From contig DHOP01000070.1 of the NCBI GenBank assembly GCA_002407775.1, forward strand, positions 34,719 through 55,176: DNA of 20,458 bases. Direction: 5' to 3'. The notes under the pieces were generated by a model. It did no database searches. It was not told the DNA's origin and worked only from the letters and a program-made list of their open reading frames with translations. Source of the DNA: Prevotella sp. UBA5387 (GTDB taxonomy: Bacteria > Bacteroidota > Bacteroidia > Bacteroidales > Bacteroidaceae). Made by a program: the position numbers and the translations under genes. This document shows, in pieces, positions 1-7,648 of this stretch; positions within the stretch are counted from its first letter, which is position 1, and each line of letters starts with the position of its first letter.

Positions 1-54
1 CCCACGACCTCCGGATTATGAATCCGACGCTCTAACCAGCTGAGCTATCCCGCC
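1..54 (-). tRNA. tRNA-Met (CAU), 3' part cut by window edge
   Basis: Read on the minus strand, the sequence starts GGCGGGATAGCTCAG and continues with a D-arm, a five-pair anticodon stem (TCGGA/TCCGG) around the loop TTCATAA (anticodon CAT), the variable loop AGGTC and the first T-stem bases GTGGG. The rest of the T-arm and the acceptor 3' strand lie outside the window. The body resembles the elongator tRNA-Met of Bacteroidales. A tRNA-Ile whose C34 is modified to lysidine also carries CAU and cannot be formally excluded without the missing acceptor end. Confidence 0.9.
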
Positions 55-89
55 ATCATGTCTTTTCCTTCTGTTCTTGAAAGCGAGTG

Positions 90-121
90 CAAAGTTAAAC
101 TTTTATTTTATAAGTGCCAAA
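90..121 (-). promoter_or_regulatory. Promoter of the tRNA-Met gene
   Basis: On the minus strand a TTTG (118-121) is followed after 20 bases by TAACTTTG (90-97). This fits the Bacteroidota primary sigma-factor consensus TTTG-N19-21-TAnnTTTG closely. Transcription would begin roughly 25-30 bases before the tRNA 5' end at 54. Sequence match only; no start site has been mapped. Confidence 0.65.
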
Positions 122-138
122 TTTTTCGCAAAAATTTA

Positions 139-168
139 TTTGATTGTACTGGAATATTGCTACATTTG
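139..168 (+). promoter_or_regulatory. Promoter of the START-like gene
   Basis: TTTG (139-142) is followed after 18 bases by TACATTTG (161-168), a good match to the Bacteroidota -33/-7 elements. It faces away from the tRNA promoter, with 17 bases between the two -33 elements. The expected leader is about 50 nt before the ATG at 226. A weaker TAACTTTA at 194-201 is an alternative -7 element. Confidence 0.55.
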
Positions 169-225
169 TAGCAGTTAATAGACATCATTTGTATAACTTT
201 ACCGAGTTATTAGCAATTAAACTGA

Positions 226-624
226 ATGCGAAAAAAGAAAGTTACTATCGAGCGAGCATTACGCTCACGCTCTGAATCTATTATATGGAAACTTATATCT
301 ACACCTGATGGACTAAGCCGATGGATTGCAGAAGAAGTAAAACAAGATGGAAATACTTTGATATTTACATGGGGAAAGCCTGGACAAGTTCATGAGACTC
401 GATGCGCTGATATCCTTGAAGTGGTAAGAAATTCATCCATTAAATTCAGATGGGAGGACGAAGAAGATTCAGACGCTTTTACTGAGATAGAAATGTTTAA
501 ATTGGGTGTTACAGACGAATTTGCACTTTCAATAAGCGATTTCAGTGATTCAGATGACATCGAAGGTACTGTATATATGTGGAACCATGATTTGGACCGA
601 CTTCAGCACAAAACAGGCGTGTAA
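226..624 (+). CDS. START-like domain protein
   Basis: A small cytoplasmic protein of 132 residues with no signal peptide or membrane segment. The N-terminal VTIERALRSRSESIIWKLIS, then DGLSRWIAEEV, a strand-rich middle (TLIFTWG, IKFRWEDEE) and a C-terminal helix GTVYMWNHDLDRLQ follow the START-like family found in most Bacteroidota, part of the SRPBCC helix-grip superfamily. The superfamily binds hydrophobic ligands in a cavity, but no ligand or function is known to me for this subgroup. The middle and C-terminal half is strongly acidic (WEDEEDSD, SDFSDSDD). It lies 185 bases before the permease gene, on the same strand. The ATG at 226 suits the domain length. The family assignment is fairly secure; the biological role is unknown. 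Confidence 0.8.
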   Translation: MRKKKVTIERALRSRSESIIWKLISTPDGLSRWIAEEVKQDGNTLIFTWGKPGQVHETRCADILEVVRNSSIKFRWEDEEDSDAFTEIEMFKLGVTDEFALSISDFSDSDDIEGTVYMWNHDLDRLQHKTGV

Positions 625-743
625 GTTTATTTGCTGAATATTCAAATCTTGCAAGAAAAACCTTTTATCATGGAGTTTACGATTTCATGTATTAGTCCTT
701 TTATAAAATAAGGTAAAATCCATGGTTTCTGAGTTTTTTCCAT

Positions 744-751
744 TAACTTTG
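744..751 (+). promoter_or_regulatory. -7 element before the permease gene
   Basis: TAACTTTG at 744-751 matches the Bacteroidota -7 consensus TAnnTTTG and lies 58 bases before the ATG at 810. No TTTG sits at the expected distance upstream (about 720), so the -33 element is weak. It suggests that the permease-ribBA pair has its own start rather than depending only on the START-like gene promoter. Confidence 0.45.
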
Positions 752-809
752 CATACTAATTGATGGGTGCTAAGCATCTACTGTAGGTAAGAGTGCAGAG
801 AGACCGTTT

Positions 810-2717
810 ATGAACTTTCGGATAAAGAAACTCGACATATTCATTGTCCGTCAATTCGGACTTTTATTCTTAGGAACTTTTTTCATCTGCCTCTTTGTGC
901 TGATGATGCAGTTTTTATGGCGCTTTGTGGATGAACTCATAGGCAAAGGTCTTTCTTTGGAAATCTTAGCGCAGTTCTTCTGGTATATGGCGCTGATGAT
1001 GATACCTCAAGCATTACCGTTGGCTACTTTACTTAGCTCGCTCATTACGTTTGGTAATATTGGAGAAAGTTCCGAGTTAACAGCTATCAAGGCGGCTGGA
1101 ATATCATTGATGCAGACATTTCGCTCACTCATTGTGATTACCTTGCTTATATGTTTTGGCTCGTTTTATTTTCAAAATAATATTGGTCCATCTGCCAATA
1201 TGAAACTAACCCAACTCCTCATCTCTATGAAACAAAAGAGTCCGGAGTTGGAGATACCTGAGGGGGTCTTCTATGATGGCATACCCAATAGTAATATCTA
1301 TGTTCAACGAAAAGACCTAAAAACAGGCAAGCTCTATGGCATCATGATATATAGGATGACTCAGAGCTATGAAGACGCTGCTATAATCTTGGCAGATTCG
1401 GGCATGTTGCAATCAACGGCCGAGAAGAAGCACCTGCTGTTGTCGCTATGGAGTGGGGAATGGTTTGAAAATATGCAATCTTCTCAGTTGGCAGGTAGTG
1501 CCGCGGTTCCCTATCGTCGGGAGACTTTTGTGTCAAAGCAGATAGTACTCGATTTTGATGGTGGCTTTAATATGACTGACGCATCGTTGCTTTCCAACAA
1601 CGCAAAGGGCAAGAGTTTATCGCAGATTTTTAATAACATTGATTCGTTGAATCATACTTATGATAGTATTGGTAGAGCATTCTATAATGATGCAAAGCAT
1701 CTGTATTATGCAGTGCCGATTACTTCAAAACAAGACTCTCTGGTTGCGGTCAAACGTGGAGCAACGAAAACGTTTGATATTGACAAAGCTCTAGATATAA
1801 AGAAACTGGACGAGAAACAACGTGTCTACTCATCTGCGCTTTCCCAAGTCCAAAACGAAGTGAACGACTTGGAGTTCAAAAGCATGATTACTGGTGACAA
1901 TGAGAGGTTGATTAGAGAACACCAGATAGAAGCTATTAATAAGTTTACTCTGACTCTACAGTGTCTGATATTTTTCTTTATTGGAGCTCCATTAGGTGCT
2001 ATTATCCGAAAAGGAGGATTAGGATTGCCTGTGATAATCTCTGTTTTTGTGTTCATCATTTATTATATTTTGGACAACTCGGGATTTCGTATGGCCAGAC
2101 AGGGGGATTGGTCAGTGTGGTTTGGTAAGGGTTTGGCACCTGTAGCGATGACCCCAATCGCTGTTTTCATCACTTACAAAGCCAATAATGACTCCATGGT
2201 GTTTAATGGAGATCTGTGGGGTAGATTTTTCATGCGCCTCTTTGGCTTCCGCACAAAACGTCACATTGCTAGTAAAGAAGTTATCATTAATGATCCTGAT
2301 TATATAATTGATAATGAGAAGCTGGTAGCCATTAGTCATGCGGTGTCGGCTTATTCACGAGACCATAACTTGGTGTCACCGCCTAATATAATCAAGGTTT
2401 TCTTTAAGTATCAACCTGATCATGAGATAGAGCGAATTAATGATAAACTCGAAACAACTATTGGTGATCTTTCGAATACTCGAGACAAGCAGGTTCTTCA
2501 CTATCTAAACCAGTATCCTGTGCTTGCTCTTAAGTCACATACTCGCCCATTCGAACGAAAGTGGCTCAATATTTTAGCAGCATTGATTATACCACTTGGA
2601 CTATTCTTTTATTTGAGGATGTGGCGTTTCCGCCTCAGGTTGCTTCGTGATTTGAAAGTAATCAATTACACAAACAGCAACATAATTAATTATACCGAGA
2701 GAATTTTAATTAAGTAG
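810..2717 (+). CDS. LptF/LptG-type lipopolysaccharide export permease
   Basis: An inner-membrane permease of the YjgP/YjgQ family (LptF/LptG), which with the LptB ATPase extracts lipopolysaccharide from the inner membrane and passes it to the LptC/LptA bridge. Predicted segments fit the family: membrane helices at about 14-36, 60-82 and 104-125, a long periplasmic domain (about 130-375), then helices at 380-399, 404-422 and 440-457. At 635 residues it is much longer than the roughly 360 residues of E. coli LptF or LptG. Beyond the core lie about 125 hydrophilic residues and a further hydrophobic segment (587-604, ILAALIIPLGLFFYL) with a basic tail. Whether it acts as LptF or LptG cannot be told here, and no partner permease is in the window. 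The ribBA start follows after 22 bases, suggesting cotranscription. Confidence 0.85.
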   Translation: MNFRIKKLDIFIVRQFGLLFLGTFFICLFVLMMQFLWRFVDELIGKGLSLEILAQFFWYMALMMIPQALPLATLLSSLITFGNIGESSELTAIKAAGISLMQTFRSLIVITLLICFGSFYFQNNIGPSANMKLTQLLISMKQKSPELEIPEGVFYDGIPNSNIYVQRKDLKTGKLYGIMIYRMTQSYEDAAIILADSGMLQSTAEKKHLLLSLWSGEWFENMQSSQLAGSAAVPYRRETFVSKQIVLDFDGGFNMTDASLLSNNAKGKSLSQIFNNIDSLNHTYDSIGRAFYNDAKHLYYAVPITSKQDSLVAVKRGATKTFDIDKALDIKKLDEKQRVYSSALSQVQNEVNDLEFKSMITGDNERLIREHQIEAINKFTLTLQCLIFFFIGAPLGAIIRKGGLGLPVIISVFVFIIYYILDNSGFRMARQGDWSVWFGKGLAPVAMTPIAVFITYKANNDSMVFNGDLWGRFFMRLFGFRTKRHIASKEVIINDPDYIIDNEKLVAISHAVSAYSRDHNLVSPPNIIKVFFKYQPDHEIERINDKLETTIGDLSNTRDKQVLHYLNQYPVLALKSHTRPFERKWLNILAALIIPLGLFFYLRMWRFRLRLLRDLKVINYTNSNIINYTERILIK

Positions 2718-2739
2718 AATACATTATATATACAATACT

Positions 2740-3951
2740 ATGGCAGACTTCAAACTGAGTAGCATCGAAGATGCACTGAAAGATTTTAAGGAGGGTCAAT
2801 TTGTTATCGTTGTTGATGACGAGGACAGGGAGAATGAAGGAGATCTGATCATTGCAGGAGAGAAGATAACGGCGGAAAAGGTTAACTTCATGTTGAAGAA
2901 CGCACGTGGCGTTCTTTGTGCCCCAATCGAAATTTCACGTGCGGACGAGCTTGCTTTGCCCCATCAGGTTGAGGATAATACATCCGTTTTAGGTACACCA
3001 TTCACCGTGACCGTGGATAAATTGGAAGGTTGTACGACCGGAGTGTCTGCTCACGATCGTGCCGAGACTATCAAGGCTTTGGCCGATCCAAGGTCTACAC
3101 CTGAAACATTTGGTCGTCCAGGACATATCAATCCTCTCTATGCACAAGACAACGGAGTGCTCCGTAGGTCAGGGCATACCGAGGCTGCTGTAGACCTTTG
3201 TAAACTCTCAGGACTATATCCAGTTGGGGCTCTGATGGAGATTATGAATGATGACGGTTCCATGGCACGTATGCCTGATTTGCAAAAAAGAGCAGAAGAA
3301 TGGGGCTTAAAAATAATTTCCATAAAAGATCTTATTGCTTACAGACTTCAACGAGAGACTAGCATCGTTGTTGGAGATGAGGTTGATATGCCAACCATCT
3401 ATGGTCATTTCCGTCTTATACCTTTCCGCCAGATCAGTAATGGGTTAGAGCATATGGCACTGATTAAAGGGGAGTGGAAACCGGACGAGCCTGTGCTTGT
3501 AAGGGTGCATTCTTCGTGTGCTACTGGTGACGTCCTTGGTAGCCAACGTTGTGATTGTGGTGAACAGCTACACAAGTCAATGCAAATGATTGAGCAAGAG
3601 GGAAAAGGTGTGTTGATTTACATGCAACAGGAAGGCCGTGGTATTGGTCTGATGAATAAAATCGCCGCTTATAAACTACAGGAAGAAGGGCTTGACACCG
3701 TTGATGCCAATATACACCTTGGATTTAAACCTGACGAACGTGATTATGGATGCGGGGCTCAAATGTTAAGGCAACTTGGTGTTCACAAGATGAGGCTAAT
3801 GACCAACAACCCAACAAAGCGTGTTGGTTTAGAGGCATATGGTTTGGAAATTGTTCAGAACGTGCCAATAGAGGTGTCCCCAAACAAATATGATGTAAAG
3901 TATCTCAGAACTAAGAGAGATCGTATGGGACATCAATTGAAACTAAAATAG
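2740..3951 (+). CDS. ribBA: RibBA: DHBP synthase / GTP cyclohydrolase II
   Basis: A bifunctional cytoplasmic enzyme that supplies both precursors of riboflavin. The N-terminal half (about 6-205) is 3,4-dihydroxy-2-butanone-4-phosphate synthase, acting on ribulose 5-phosphate; its motifs include DDEDRENEGDLI (26-37), CTTGVSAHDR (98-107) and SGHTEAAVDL (144-153). The C-terminal half (about 207-400) is GTP cyclohydrolase II, giving the diaminopyrimidine precursor, formate and pyrophosphate. It has the zinc cysteines C260, C271 and C273 in HSSCATGD...CDCG, the QEGRGIGL motif (297-304), YGCGAQML (336-343) and TNNPTKR (355-361). Both active sites look intact and the length of 403 is usual for the fusion. 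It starts 22 bases after the permease gene. No FMN riboswitch is recognisable in that gap. Confidence 0.96.
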   Translation: MADFKLSSIEDALKDFKEGQFVIVVDDEDRENEGDLIIAGEKITAEKVNFMLKNARGVLCAPIEISRADELALPHQVEDNTSVLGTPFTVTVDKLEGCTTGVSAHDRAETIKALADPRSTPETFGRPGHINPLYAQDNGVLRRSGHTEAAVDLCKLSGLYPVGALMEIMNDDGSMARMPDLQKRAEEWGLKIISIKDLIAYRLQRETSIVVGDEVDMPTIYGHFRLIPFRQISNGLEHMALIKGEWKPDEPVLVRVHSSCATGDVLGSQRCDCGEQLHKSMQMIEQEGKGVLIYMQQEGRGIGLMNKIAAYKLQEEGLDTVDANIHLGFKPDERDYGCGAQMLRQLGVHKMRLMTNNPTKRVGLEAYGLEIVQNVPIEVSPNKYDVKYLRTKRDRMGHQLKLK

Positions 3952-3966
3952 TCCAATTTGTTATAT

Positions 3967-3986
3967 TTTTGTTCATATAAACAAAA
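3967..3986 (+). terminator. AT-rich hairpin after ribBA, possible terminator
   Basis: TTTTGTT (3967-3973) and AACAAAA (3980-3986) form a perfect seven-pair stem around the loop CATATA, 15 bases after the ribBA stop, followed by TTTA. The stem is AT-rich and the T-tract is short, so termination would be weak. It sits where a terminator would be expected, before the aminotransferase promoter. Confidence 0.35.
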
Positions 3987-4001
3987 TTTAGGAAGCAGAA
4001 A

Positions 4002-4032
4002 TTTAGGTTTTTGATTAAAATGATTACTTTTG
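4002..4032 (+). promoter_or_regulatory. Promoter of the aminotransferase gene
   Basis: TACTTTTG (4025-4032) matches the -7 consensus TAnnTTTG. TTTA at 4002-4005, 19 bases upstream, is an imperfect -33 element. The predicted transcript starts about 25 bases before the ATG at 4065. This gives the aminotransferase its own promoter, separate from ribBA. Confidence 0.5.
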
Positions 4033-4064
4033 CATCACCAAACTTTTATTTAAATATATAGCAT

Positions 4065-5258
4065 ATGGCACAATTATCAGACCGTCTCAATCGTATGGCT
4101 CCTTCAGCCACCTTGGCAATGTCGCAGAAAAGTAGCGAGATGAAAGCAAAGGGGATAGATGTTATAAACATGAGTGTTGGTGAGCCAGACTTTAATACGC
4201 CTGACCACATTAAAGAAGCAGGAAAGAAGTCGATCGACGATAATTACTCTAAATATTCGCCAGTCCCAGGCTATCTCTCATTAAGAAATGCCATTGCGGC
4301 AAAACTGAAGAAAGAAAATCATCTTGATTATTCTTCAAGTGAAGTGCTTGTAGGAACTGGTGGAAAGCAGGGGATTTGTAACACTTTATTGGCACTTGTT
4401 AATAATGGTGACGAGGTGATTATTCCCGCACCATATTGGGTGAGCTATCCTCAAATGACAAAGCTTGCTGGAGGTATGCCTGTTATTGTTCCTGCTGGAT
4501 TTGAACAAAACTTCAAGATGACCCCTGATCAGCTTGAGGCTGCCATCACCCCTAAGACCAAGTTAATAATACTTTGCTCACCTAGTAACCCTACGGGAAG
4601 TGTATATTCCCAGGACGAACTGGACGCATTGGCAAAGGTGGTGCTTGAGCATGAGGACCTTCTTGTTTTGTCTGACGAAATCTATGAGCACATTAACTAT
4701 CAGGGTTCTAACGGAAGTATCGCGTCTTATCCAGGAATGAAAGAGCGCACTATCATATGTAATGGTGTAAGCAAGGCCTATGCTATGACAGGCTGGCGCC
4801 TTGGATGGATCGCTGCTCCGGAATGGATAATTAAAGGTGTAAACAAACTTCAAGGTCAGTATACCAGTGGTACTTGTGACGTAAGCCAGATGGCAGCATT
4901 AGAGGCATACGAAGGTTCTCAGCAATGTGTCGAGGACATGTCTAAAGCTTTTGAACGTCGTCGTGATCTTATCGTAGGATTGATCAAGGATATTCCCGGT
5001 ATAGAAGTTAATATTCCAGAAGGTGCATTTTATGTCTTCCCGAAATGTTCTAGTTTCTTTGGAAAAAGCAATGGAGATTTCAAAGTAAATAATTCTACCG
5101 ATTTTGCCATGTACCTTCTTGAGGTAGGACATGTGGCTACCGTTGGTGGTGATGCTTTTGGAGACCCTAAGTGTTTTAGAATTAGTTATGCCACTAGTGA
5201 TGAGAATATTCGGGAGGCGATGAGCCGAATTAAAGAAGTGACCTCTTTATTAAAATAA
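4065..5258 (+). CDS. aspC: Class I PLP-dependent aspartate aminotransferase
   Basis: A cytoplasmic pyridoxal-phosphate aminotransferase of fold type I, class I/II, most like the Ib subgroup of aspartate aminotransferases. It would interconvert aspartate and 2-oxoglutarate with oxaloacetate and glutamate. Visible residues include N175 in SPSNPTG (172-178), D204 and Y207 in SDEIYEH, the Schiff-base lysine K237 in VSKAYAMTGWRLGW with the nearby phosphate-contacting R245, and R372 in CFRISYATS, which binds the substrate carboxylate. The length of 397 is normal and no residue looks lost. Class I aminotransferases overlap in specificity, so aromatic or other amino donors are possible; the gene symbol is by family similarity. 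It is flanked by its own promoter and by the exbB promoter and appears monocistronic. Confidence 0.88.
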   Translation: MAQLSDRLNRMAPSATLAMSQKSSEMKAKGIDVINMSVGEPDFNTPDHIKEAGKKSIDDNYSKYSPVPGYLSLRNAIAAKLKKENHLDYSSSEVLVGTGGKQGICNTLLALVNNGDEVIIPAPYWVSYPQMTKLAGGMPVIVPAGFEQNFKMTPDQLEAAITPKTKLIILCSPSNPTGSVYSQDELDALAKVVLEHEDLLVLSDEIYEHINYQGSNGSIASYPGMKERTIICNGVSKAYAMTGWRLGWIAAPEWIIKGVNKLQGQYTSGTCDVSQMAALEAYEGSQQCVEDMSKAFERRRDLIVGLIKDIPGIEVNIPEGAFYVFPKCSSFFGKSNGDFKVNNSTDFAMYLLEVGHVATVGGDAFGDPKCFRISYATSDENIREAMSRIKEVTSLLK

Positions 5259-5284
5259 AATAGTGTTAAAATGTAGCAAACTTA

Positions 5285-5314
5285 CTTGCAATAAGTCGAA
5301 AGTTGCTATCTTTG
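5285..5314 (+). promoter_or_regulatory. Promoter of the exbB-tonB operon
   Basis: CTTG (5285-5288) and TATCTTTG (5307-5314) are separated by 18 bases, a good Bacteroidota promoter. It would give a leader of about 120 nt before the exbB ATG. An inverted repeat TAGCAA (5274-5279) / TTGCTA (5303-5308) brackets the -33 element and touches the -7 element, so it could be an operator. That last point is inference from position only. Confidence 0.6.
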
Positions 5315-5333
5315 TGGTCGCTTGTACCGCCGT

Positions 5334-5359
5334 AATGTGCCAAATTTATATGTGGCATT
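5334..5359 (+). other. Stem-loop in the exbB leader
   Basis: AATG-TG-CCA (5334-5342) can pair with TGGCATT (5353-5359), leaving two bulged bases and a loop of about ten. It lies in the predicted untranslated leader, about 80 bases before the exbB start, and the remaining leader is almost all A and T. It may affect mRNA stability or translation; no known riboswitch class was recognised. Confidence 0.35.
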
Positions 5360-5440
5360 GTAAGAAACAAGAGGAACTAATTGTATTATCCAAAATAACA
5401 AATAACAATTTATTAATAATTAAAATTTAAACTTAAAATT

Positions 5441-6286
5441 ATGGCAACTACACAAAAAGCCGCAGCTCCAAAGGCTGTAAAAAAGTCTCAGGGCTTCACT
5501 GGTATTAGAGGCGCATTCTGGATACTCGTCGTATGCTTTATTGCTGCTGAATTGTTCTATTCCTTGGTTCTTGGCAATACCGCTAACTTTCAGGGCAACG
5601 ACAATGCAAATGCTCCTATCAACATGTTGGGTACAATTTTCAAGGGTGGTGTCATCGTGCCTATCATTCACACACTTTTGCTCACCGTACTTTGTCTTTC
5701 TGTTGAGCGTTGGTTGGCTTTGAAGACTGCATTTGGAAAAGGTAGCTTAACCAAGTTCGTGGCTAACATCAAGGCTTCTTTGAAAGCAAACGATTTCGCA
5801 AAGGCTGAGGAGCTTTGCAATAAGATGCAGGGGTCTGTTGCAAATGTTGTGATTGCTTCTTTGAAAACTTATAAGGAGATGGACAATGGTGCTAATACAA
5901 ATTTGAAGAAGAGCCAGAAAGTTGCTCGTATTCAGCAGGCTCATGAGGAGGCTACACAGCTTGAGATGCCTACTTTGCAGATGAACCTCCCTATCGTGGC
6001 TACTATTGTGACTCTAGGTACACTTACCGGACTTCTTGGTACTGTAACGGGTATGATTAGATCTTTCTCTGCTTTGGCTGCTGGCGGCGGTGGTGACTCA
6101 CTTGCTCTGTCAACTGGTATTTCTGAGGCTCTTATCAACACAGCTTTCGGTATCGCAACATCTTGGTGTGCAGTTATTTCTTATAACTATTTTACCAATA
6201 AGATTGACAAGCTGACATACGCGCTTGACGAGGTAGGTTATTCAATTGCTCAGACATACGAAGCAAACCACACAGACGAGGCTTAA
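5441..6286 (+). CDS. exbB: ExbB/TolQ/MotA-family proton channel subunit
   Basis: The inner-membrane channel subunit of the TonB-ExbB-ExbD motor, which uses proton-motive force to energise outer membrane transporters. An Ala/Lys-rich cytoplasmic start is followed by an extra membrane segment (26-46, FWILVVCFIAAELFY), then the three canonical helices at about 70-92, 185-208 and 228-250. The large cytoplasmic loop (93-184) is normal for ExbB. E229 and T234 in GISEALINTAFGIA align by spacing with E176 and T181 of E. coli ExbB, residues of the proton path. At 281 residues it is longer than E. coli ExbB because of the added N-terminal segment, as in many Bacteroidota homologues. It is first in the operon; exbD follows after 31 bases. 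Confidence 0.93.
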   Translation: MATTQKAAAPKAVKKSQGFTGIRGAFWILVVCFIAAELFYSLVLGNTANFQGNDNANAPINMLGTIFKGGVIVPIIHTLLLTVLCLSVERWLALKTAFGKGSLTKFVANIKASLKANDFAKAEELCNKMQGSVANVVIASLKTYKEMDNGANTNLKKSQKVARIQQAHEEATQLEMPTLQMNLPIVATIVTLGTLTGLLGTVTGMIRSFSALAAGGGGDSLALSTGISEALINTAFGIATSWCAVISYNYFTNKIDKLTYALDEVGYSIAQTYEANHTDEA

Positions 6287-6317
6287 TTTTTGCTAACCCT
6301 TTAATAAATTTATCGCT

Positions 6318-6944
6318 ATGGGTAAAGTAAAAATTAAGAAAAGTGACGTCTGGATCGACATGACACCTATGTCGGACGTGATGGTACTTTTGTTGACCTT
6401 CTTCATGTTAACTTCAACGTTCGTGAAGCAAGAGCCAATTAAAGTAAACACGCCTGGTTCGGTGACTGAGATTAAAGTTCCGGAATCCAATGTTATAGGC
6501 GTACTTGTCGGAAATGATGGCAAGGTGTTTATGAATATGGATAAGACTACAGATGTTTCTGCAGCACTCAGTGATGTTACTGGCCAGTTCGGTATATCAT
6601 TGACACCTCAGCAGCAGAAGAAGTTCTTGAACGATCCAAACTGGGGCGTTCCTATGAATGATCTTCAAAGTTATCTTAGTCTTGAGACGGTTAAGATGCC
6701 AGAGGCAATTAAGAAATACGGTATTCCCCTTGATTCTGTCAAAGGTAAGACTGGTGATGCAGCTATGAGCGAATTCCAGATTTGGATTAAGGCAGCAAAG
6801 AATGCCAATGCCGATGCTAAGATTGCAATCAAGGCTGACGAAAATACGCCATACAAGACGATTAAGAAGATCATGAGTGAACTTCAAGATATGAACGAGA
6901 ATCGTTATTATCTGATTACTCAATATAAGAAAGTGGAGGACTAG
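6318..6944 (+). CDS. exbD: ExbD-family transport protein, first copy
   Basis: The first of two adjacent ExbD-like subunits. A short basic cytoplasmic tail is followed by a single membrane helix (about 18-38, MSDVMVLLLTFFMLTS) and a periplasmic domain. D20 in TPMSDVM corresponds to the essential membrane aspartate of ExbD (D25 in E. coli), so proton coupling should be intact. At 208 residues it is longer than the roughly 140 of E. coli ExbD. The extra length lies in the middle of the periplasmic domain (about 75-155), which includes FLNDPNWGVPMNDLQSYLSL. The standard ending returns with IAIKADENTPYKTIKKIM near 173-190. It precedes the second copy by only 3 bases, so the two are made together. 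Confidence 0.92.
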   Translation: MGKVKIKKSDVWIDMTPMSDVMVLLLTFFMLTSTFVKQEPIKVNTPGSVTEIKVPESNVIGVLVGNDGKVFMNMDKTTDVSAALSDVTGQFGISLTPQQQKKFLNDPNWGVPMNDLQSYLSLETVKMPEAIKKYGIPLDSVKGKTGDAAMSEFQIWIKAAKNANADAKIAIKADENTPYKTIKKIMSELQDMNENRYYLITQYKKVED

Positions 6945-6947
6945 GCT

Positions 6948-7616
6948 ATGGAGATGATGACAACAAATGGCAAAGGAGGAAAGAGCAAGCAGAAGAAGAT
7001 GAATGTCCGTGTGGACTTCACTCCTATGGTTGATATGATGATGCTCCTTATCACATTCTTCATGCTTTGTACCTCCTTGGCGAAGCCACAGACGATGGAG
7101 TTGAGTATGCCAAGTAACGATAAGAACTTGCAAGACCAAGATAAATCAGTAACTAAGGAATCATATACCATTACAATTTATTGCGCAGCAGATAATCAGG
7201 TTTATTATGTTGCAGGACTTGTAAAACCTGAGGATCCTACAATTCTTAAAAAGACAACATGGGGTTCTAAGGGTATTCGCTCTGTACTCTATAATCACGT
7301 TACGGATGATGGGACATATCCTGTGCAGGATGTGATGAAAGCCAAAGCAGAATTAGACAAAGAGAAGGCTGATGTTACCAAAAAGATGCCAGATTCTATT
7401 TATAATGTAAGGCTGAATCAGATCAAGGCTGGTATACTTAGTGATAAGAAGATAACGACGATGACAGTCATTATTAAGGCCTCAGACAATGCAACATATA
7501 AGAATCTTGTTGATGCTCTCGATGAGATGCAGATATGTAGCATTGGTAAGTATGTTATCGATAAGCTGAATCAAGATGACTTTACTCTTCTTAAGAAGAA
7601 TAATGTCAAACTGTAA
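6948..7616 (+). CDS. exbD: ExbD-family transport protein, second copy
   Basis: A second, clearly different ExbD paralogue of 222 residues. A Gly/Lys-rich N-terminus (GKGGKSKQKK) leads to the membrane helix at about 27-46, with D29 in FTPMVDMMMLLITFFML in the position of the essential aspartate. The periplasmic part carries an insertion near 90-165, different in sequence from that of the first copy, before the family's closing region TVIIKASDNATYKNLVDALDEM. A good ribosome binding site, GGAGG at 6935-6939, lies inside the end of the previous gene, 8 bases before the ATG, supporting this start; M3 or M4 are possible alternatives. Both copies keep the aspartate, so a mixed ExbD/ExbD' dimer within the ExbB pentamer is plausible but not shown by sequence. 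Confidence 0.92.
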   Translation: MEMMTTNGKGGKSKQKKMNVRVDFTPMVDMMMLLITFFMLCTSLAKPQTMELSMPSNDKNLQDQDKSVTKESYTITIYCAADNQVYYVAGLVKPEDPTILKKTTWGSKGIRSVLYNHVTDDGTYPVQDVMKAKAELDKEKADVTKKMPDSIYNVRLNQIKAGILSDKKITTMTVIIKASDNATYKNLVDALDEMQICSIGKYVIDKLNQDDFTLLKKNNVKL

Positions 7617-7648
7617 GGCACATGACTAAACGAATTAAAAGTTAAGAA

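Noticed and set aside
763..786. Small inverted repeats (GATG/CATC, CTACTGTAG) before the permease gene
   Set aside because: Stems of four pairs are expected by chance and do not form a convincing structure or operator.
6597..7171. Minus-strand open frames of 60-180 codons within exbD, and similar ones inside other genes
   Set aside because: They lie opposite well-supported coding regions and encode no recognisable protein; they are by-products of the codon use of the real genes.
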